From Actinokineospora xionganensis (lineage in GTDB: Bacteria > Actinomycetota > Actinomycetes > Mycobacteriales > Pseudonocardiaceae): a stretch of DNA of 64,000 bases. Below the pieces are notes generated by a model. It did no database searches. It saw nothing but the letters and a program-made list of their open reading frames with translations, and was not told the origin of the DNA. Shown here in pieces: positions 62,669 to 64,000 of this stretch. The stretch is taken from contig NZ_JABVED010000007.1 of the NCBI RefSeq assembly GCF_014323725.1, positions 244,251-308,250 of the forward strand, in the 5' to 3' direction. The first letter of the stretch is position 1. Every line of letters starts with the position of its first letter. The position numbers were made by a program, and so were the translations under genes.

Positions 62669-63310
62669 GTGAGCGAGCAGCCAGGAATCCCAGGTCCGCA
62701 CGAGATGCGCGCGTCCAACGACGACCGGGAGCGCTTCTCGAAAATCCTGCACGAAGCCATGTCCGAGGGCAGGCTCACCGTGGGGGAACTCGAGGAGCGC
62801 TTGGACCAGGTCTACGCGGCGAAAACCTACGGAGACCTGATCCCGGTGGTCCGCGACCTGCCGGGTCACCAGGTGGTCCCCCGGCTGCAACAGCCCCTCG
62901 CCACGCCCGCGCCGAACCGCATCGGCGGTCGCGGCACGTCGTCCAACGCCATCGCGATCATGTCGGGCTCGGAACGCAAGGGCCCCTGGGTGGTCCCGCC
63001 GTCGTTCAACGCCATCGCGATCATGGGCGGGGTCGAAATCGACCTGACCCAGGCCACTTTCGAGGCGGCGGAGACGATGATCCAGGCGTACGCCCTGATG
63101 GGCGGGGTCGAGATCCGGGTGCCGGAGGGCATCACGGTGGTGGTCGACGGCATCGGCTTCATGGGCGGCTTCGCCAACTCGGTCCGCACCCAGGGCCCTC
63201 CCGGCTCGCCGGTCGTCCGCATCACCGGCTTCGCGATGTGGGGCGGCGTGGACGTCAAGCCACCGCGGCGGCGCAAGGGCAGGCACGGACACAACGAGAT
63301 CGAGAGCTGA
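62669..63310 (+). CDS. DUF1707 plus LiaF-like (cell-wall-active antibiotics response) protein
   Basis: 213 residues. DUF1707 N-terminal part: MRASNDDRERFSKILHEAMSE, GRLTVGELEERLDQV (residues ~13-55). The C-terminal ~110 residues repeat the strands SNAIAIMSGSERKG, FNAIAIMGGVEIDL, AYALMGGVEIRVPEG and FAMWGGVDVKPP: a beta-solenoid-like LiaF/DUF2154 C-terminal domain. In Firmicutes this domain regulates the LiaRS envelope-stress response; actinobacterial role unknown. GTG 62669 used; ATG 62705 is an alternative. No membrane helix in this one, unlike the relative at 28376. Confidence 0.9.
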   Translation: MSEQPGIPGPHEMRASNDDRERFSKILHEAMSEGRLTVGELEERLDQVYAAKTYGDLIPVVRDLPGHQVVPRLQQPLATPAPNRIGGRGTSSNAIAIMSGSERKGPWVVPPSFNAIAIMGGVEIDLTQATFEAAETMIQAYALMGGVEIRVPEGITVVVDGIGFMGGFANSVRTQGPPGSPVVRITGFAMWGGVDVKPPRRRKGRHGHNEIES

Positions 63311-63326
63311 GAAACGCGCACGTTTC
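63311..63326 (+). terminator. Short hairpin after the DUF1707/LiaF-like gene
   Basis: GAAACG CGCA CGTTTC, six-base perfect arms starting right after the stop at 63310. Weak for a terminator but well placed before the convergent unknown gene. Confidence 0.35.
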
Positions 63327-63347
63327 GGAGCCACCGGTGGTGGCCCA

Positions 63348-63791
63348 TCACGGCGGCCCGTCCACCACCAGATCATCAATGCCCACGCAGATCCCCCGCA
63401 CGACCACTGCGGGCAGTGCTTGATCATTGATGGAGACAGTCCACGTCGAACTGTCGAACGCTTCCACGGCCACTAGACACTGCTCGTAGTCATCGGCCAT
63501 AACCCGGTCTGGTGCGACGCCATCCCAGGTGTGAACCGCTACGACCAAGCAATCAATGGTCTGCTCCAGATCCACGGCGAACGCGGTCAGAGTTGGCCAA
63601 TCGAATTTGTAGCCACCGTCGCGAACCGAGCTCACGAACTGCTCGTACGGCTGTCCGTCCGGCAGCCGCCCCACGCCGTCGTAATCCAGCATCGACCACT
63701 GCCAGGTATTGACCGGAATCGTGGCCAACACCCGGCACAGCCTGATGATGCCGCCCGCATCCTCGTGCATCGAGAATTCGCGGGTGATCAT
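63348..63791 (-). CDS. Hypothetical protein downstream of Imm53-like gene
   Basis: 147 residues from ATG 63791, whose ATG overlaps the previous TGA (ATGA). Mixed alpha/beta, aromatic-rich, acidic (IPVNTWQWSMLDYDGVG; GGYKFDWPTLTAFAVDLEQ; FDSSTWTVSINDQALP). Size, composition and coupling to an Imm53-like gene suggest a second immunity-type or toxin-neutralising protein, but I recognise no family. Codon GC is lower than the window average, consistent with recent acquisition. Confidence 0.65.
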   Translation of the reverse strand: MITREFSMHEDAGGIIRLCRVLATIPVNTWQWSMLDYDGVGRLPDGQPYEQFVSSVRDGGYKFDWPTLTAFAVDLEQTIDCLVVAVHTWDGVAPDRVMADDYEQCLVAVEAFDSSTWTVSINDQALPAVVVRGICVGIDDLVVDGPP

Positions 63792-63946
63792 TCGCGCACG
63801 ATGAATTCGCGGGACCCGGCAAGCACGTCTTCGAGCGTCAGCGGATTGTCGAGTGTGTCGATCTTGACGCCGAGCTCGTGTTCCCATTCCTCGTCGCACT
63901 GGGATTGATACCAGCGCTGCGGGAAGCCCAACGCACTCTCAGGCAT
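63788..63946 (-). CDS. Imm53-family-like immunity protein (52 residues)
   Basis: Short gene: ATG 63946, GGAGG 9 bases upstream, TGA at 63788. The motif GFPQRWYQSQCDEEWEH followed by LGVKIDTLDNP closely follows the Imm53 consensus (W..WY..QCdg.WEH.yGi.I.TLDNPGW). Normal Imm53 proteins are ~90 residues; this one stops soon after TLDNP, so it may be a trimmed version. Imm53 proteins protect against contact-dependent/polymorphic toxins. Upstream frames toward 64000 are open (one would end at 63939, overlapping this start), so a toxin gene may lie just outside the window. Confidence 0.72.
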   Translation of the reverse strand: MPESALGFPQRWYQSQCDEEWEHELGVKIDTLDNPLTLEDVLAGSREFIVRE

Positions 63947-64000
63947 ATGCCGTGCCTCCGCCCTCAGCGAGTGAAGCGGCGATGCGATGGAGGTTGTCGC

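Overview
The window is high-GC actinobacterial chromosome. Tight operons, frequent GTG starts, ATGA/GTGA/TAATG stop-start overlaps, a PPE-like/ESX-like gene pair, a CpnT-like toxin and an acyl-CoA carboxylase set all point to Actinomycetota, most likely Pseudonocardiaceae (Actinokineospora, Saccharothrix or Lentzea type); that family-level call is inference. From memory, the backbone matches M. tuberculosis Rv3274c-Rv3309c in order: fadE25, purE, purK, GtrA, PH-domain membrane protein, birA, accD5, accE5, maf, accA3, glpD2, lpdA, a gamma-glutamylcyclotransferase-like gene, ami, deoD, pmmB, upp. Accessory blocks are interleaved in this backbone.

Layout. 0-9.8 kb: two divergent acyl-CoA dehydrogenases, a Uma2 nuclease, purE/purK, a GT87-type membrane glycosyltransferase, a membrane-anchored ECF sigma factor and GtrA. 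9.9-16.2 kb: a two-component system, hisN-type phosphatase, and a four-gene toxin operon (YbaB-like, WXG100-like, TNT-domain toxin, probable immunity protein). 16.4-28.3 kb: HMG-CoA lyase, PH-domain protein, birA, accD5-accE5, an MFS exporter, a secreted S15 peptidase, maf, accA3. 28.4-31.6 kb: DUF1707, HAD and GNAT proteins and a PPE-like pair. 31.7-36.0 kb: glycerol use (glpD divergent from glpF-glpK). 36.2-43.2 kb: a 45-residue zinc-ribbon protein missed by ORF length cut-offs, a class A beta-lactamase, LpdA, small secreted proteins, a DUF559 protein and an M20D amidohydrolase. 43.2-48.2 kb: mutA-mutB-meaB. 48.3-50.0 kb: a Ser/Thr kinase with an outer domain. 50-64 kb: a MerR/membrane/ABA4-like cassette, punA, pmmB, SDR, flavodoxin-like protein, MerR/aldo-keto reductase, a Doc/RHH toxin-antitoxin pair, TetR, upp, a deacetylase-glycosyltransferase fusion, a methyltransferase, a DUF1707 protein, and an Imm53-like immunity gene at the right edge.

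How the genes fit together. AccA3 (biotin carboxylase/carrier), AccD5 (carboxyltransferase) and AccE form propionyl/acyl-CoA carboxylase, biotinylated by BirA. Its methylmalonyl-CoA product connects, through an epimerase not seen here, to MutAB with its chaperone MeaB. HMG-CoA lyase and the acyl-CoA dehydrogenases feed acyl-CoA catabolism. glpF-glpK-glpD form a complete glycerol uptake and oxidation route.

The most unusual signals are: (i) a 21-bp tandem repeat that begins with the TAA stop codon of four unrelated genes and forms a long hairpin at 55.84-55.93 kb; (ii) the TNT toxin operon; (iii) the sigma/zinc-finger/transmembrane/beta-domain fusion; (iv) a long near-perfect palindrome at 20.97 kb; (v) a paired ~88-bp intergenic repeat; and (vi) a Doc-like toxin that has lost its catalytic His and Lys. 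No rRNA, tRNA, insertion sequence, CRISPR array or prophage was recognised.
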